64,000 nucleotides of DNA from Streptomyces violaceusniger (lineage in GTDB: Bacteria > Actinomycetota > Actinomycetes > Streptomycetales > Streptomycetaceae), in NCBI GenBank assembly GCA_005405945.1, contig BJHW01000001.1, forward strand, positions 6,696,001 to 6,760,000, in the 5' to 3' direction. Made by a program: the position numbers and the translations under genes. Below the pieces are notes generated by a model that saw nothing but the letters and a program-made list of their open reading frames with translations, was not told the DNA's origin and searched no databases. This document shows, one piece after another, positions 62,664 through 64,000 of this stretch (position 1 is its first letter; the number at the start of each line of letters is the position of its first letter).

Positions 62664-64000
62664 ATGGAACAGATGGAGCAGCGGCACACCATCCCGGCCC
62701 TGATCCGGGCGGCGGTCGCGCGGTACGGCCCGGACGAGGCCGTCGTCGAGGGCCGCGCCCGGATCTCGTACGCGGAGCTCGGCGCCCGGATCGAGCGCGC
62801 GGCGGCCGCGTGCGTCGCCTCGGGCCTCGAACCGGGTGATCGCGCCGCGATCTGGGCGCCCAACACCACCGACTGGATCGTGGCGGCGCTCGGCGCGGTC
62901 ACCGCGGGCGGGGTGCTGGTCCCGGTCAACACCCGCTTCAAGGGCGGCGAGGCGGCGTATGTGCTGCGCCGCACCCGGGCCACGCATCTGTTCATCACCG
63001 GCACCTTCCTGGGCACCTCGTATGTGGCGTCGCTGCGCCGGGCGGCGGGGGAGGGGCCGGGCCACGGCCCCCTGCCGGGCCTGCCCTATCTGCGGGAGGT
63101 GGTCGTCCTCGCCGACAACGGCCCGGAGGACTTCCGCACCTGGAAGGAGTTCCTGGCGCTGGGCGACGCCGTGCCGCCGCAGGAGGTCCGGTCACGGGCG
63201 GAGGGGGTGCGCCCCGCGGACCCCTCCGACATCACCTTCACCTCCGGCACCACCGGCCACCCCAAGGGCGTGGTGACCACGCACTCCCAGACCGTGCGGG
63301 TCTTCGACACCTGGAGCGAGATCACGGGGCTGACGGCGGGCGACCGCTATCTCATCGTGAACCCGTTCTTCCACACCTTCGGCTACAAGGCGGGCATCAT
63401 CGCCTGTCTGAGCCGCGGCGCGACGATGGTGCCGCAGCCGGTCTTCAGCGTGGAGACCGCCCTGGCCAACATCGCCGCCGAGCGCATCACCGTCCTCCCC
63501 GGCCCGCCCACCCTCCACCAGTCCCTGCTCGACCACCCCGCCCGCGCCGCCCACGAGCTGTCCACCCTGCGCCTGGTCGTCACCGGCGCCGCCGTGGTCC
63601 CGCTGGAGCTCGTGGAGCGCCTGCGCTCGGAGCTCGGGGTCGCCACCGTGCTGACGGCATACGGGCTGACGGAGGCGTCCGGCACCGTCACGATGTGCCG
63701 CCGCGGCGACCCGCCCGAGGTCATCGCGGGCACGGCGGGCCGCGCGATCCCGGACACCGAAGTCAAGATCGCCATGGCCACCGGTCGCGAACTCCCCCCG
63801 GGCCGGCCGGGCGAGGTCTGGGTCCGCGGCTACCACGTCACGCCCGGCTACTTCGAGGATCCGATCGCCACGTCCCGCACCATCACCCCCGACGGCTGGC
63901 TGCGGACGGGCGATGTCGGGGTGATGGACGAGCGGGGCAATCTGCGCATCACCGACCGCATCAAGGACATGTTCATCGTCGGCGGCTTCAACGCCTACCC
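62664..64000 (+). CDS. AMP-forming acyl-CoA ligase, FadD3-like (3' end beyond the window)
   Basis: At least 445 residues, continuing past the window. It opens MEQMEQRHTIPALIRAAVAR; the A3 motif FTSGTTGHPKGVVTTHSQ, AYGLTEASG (A5), TGDVG (A7) and DRIKDMFIVGGFNAYP (A8) are present. The last motif, with GFNAYP, is the form seen in FadD3, the ligase that starts degradation of steroid C/D ring propanoates, though related ligases share it. ATG 62664 after GGGGAGGGG. It is divergent from the thiolase operon with one shared operator. Confidence 0.9.
   Translation, partial: MEQMEQRHTIPALIRAAVARYGPDEAVVEGRARISYAELGARIERAAAACVASGLEPGDRAAIWAPNTTDWIVAALGAVTAGGVLVPVNTRFKGGEAAYVLRRTRATHLFITGTFLGTSYVASLRRAAGEGPGHGPLPGLPYLREVVVLADNGPEDFRTWKEFLALGDAVPPQEVRSRAEGVRPADPSDITFTSGTTGHPKGVVTTHSQTVRVFDTWSEITGLTAGDRYLIVNPFFHTFGYKAGIIACLSRGATMVPQPVFSVETALANIAAERITVLPGPPTLHQSLLDHPARAAHELSTLRLVVTGAAVVPLELVERLRSELGVATVLTAYGLTEASGTVTMCRRGDPPEVIAGTAGRAIPDTEVKIAMATGRELPPGRPGEVWVRGYHVTPGYFEDPIATSRTITPDGWLRTGDVGVMDERGNLRITDRIKDMFIVGGFNAY

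Overview
The window is chromosomal DNA of a Streptomyces, very GC-rich, with actinobacterial codon use. The genus call rests on gene content and order: whiD and bldM divergently arranged, then an ECF sigma factor of the ShbA/SigD type, guaB and guaB3. From memory this matches the S. coelicolor whiD-bldM core region, and a downstream set of eukaryotic-type Ser/Thr kinases is also known there. I see no tRNA, rRNA, CRISPR array, insertion sequence or prophage gene.

Layout. 0-9.7 kb holds conserved core genes: MOSC protein, LysR regulator, whiD, bldM, shbA, guaB, guaB3, two small paralogous membrane proteins and an extra MreB-like protein. 9.8-22.3 kb holds a DUF6049 secreted protein, a nucleotide-sugar dehydrogenase homologue that lacks its catalytic Cys, glpD, a serine hydrolase lipoprotein, a membrane Ser/Thr kinase and a membrane pseudokinase. 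22.3-33.6 kb and 41.5-64 kb form two halves of a large acyl-CoA catabolic locus: two AMP-forming and one ADP-forming CoA ligases, four acyl-CoA dehydrogenases, two enoyl-CoA hydratases, two SCP2-type thiolase/DUF35 pairs, SDR, aldehyde and alcohol dehydrogenases, a flavin monooxygenase, DoxX, a Ddn-type oxidoreductase and a TetR regulator. Eight copies of one palindromic operator, consensus CTGACGNNNCGTCAG, sit in front of these transcription units, so most of them probably form one TetR regulon. The gene set resembles breakdown of cyclic or steroid-like acids, but the substrate is not readable from the sequence.

33.6-40.3 kb, between the two halves, is a separate cassette: a HAD phosphatase, a LacI regulator, two paralogous 2H phosphodiesterases and a UgpB/A/E-like ABC importer without its own ATPase. 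Two copies of one 17-bp LacI-type operator, in opposite orientation, tie it together. I read it as uptake and hydrolysis of a phosphodiester, possibly cyclic. It is the best candidate here for an undescribed system. An AraC/GlxA-type regulator and a divergent MFS transporter follow. 54.6-60 kb carries an unusual non-coding block (DnaA-box-like inverted pair, AT-rich patch, seven 16-bp iterations), a VOC protein, an AfsK-like kinase with a PQQ propeller, a small secreted protein and a lipoprotein.

Sequence quality. Twelve genes are broken by sixteen events. Each is repaired by adding one base to a G or C run, and after repair each gene has a length divisible by three and a complete family domain. 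This looks like homopolymer undercalling rather than decay, so I annotate these as single CDSs and give each break position. A second oddity is short tandem duplications placed over stop codons, seen at nine loci.
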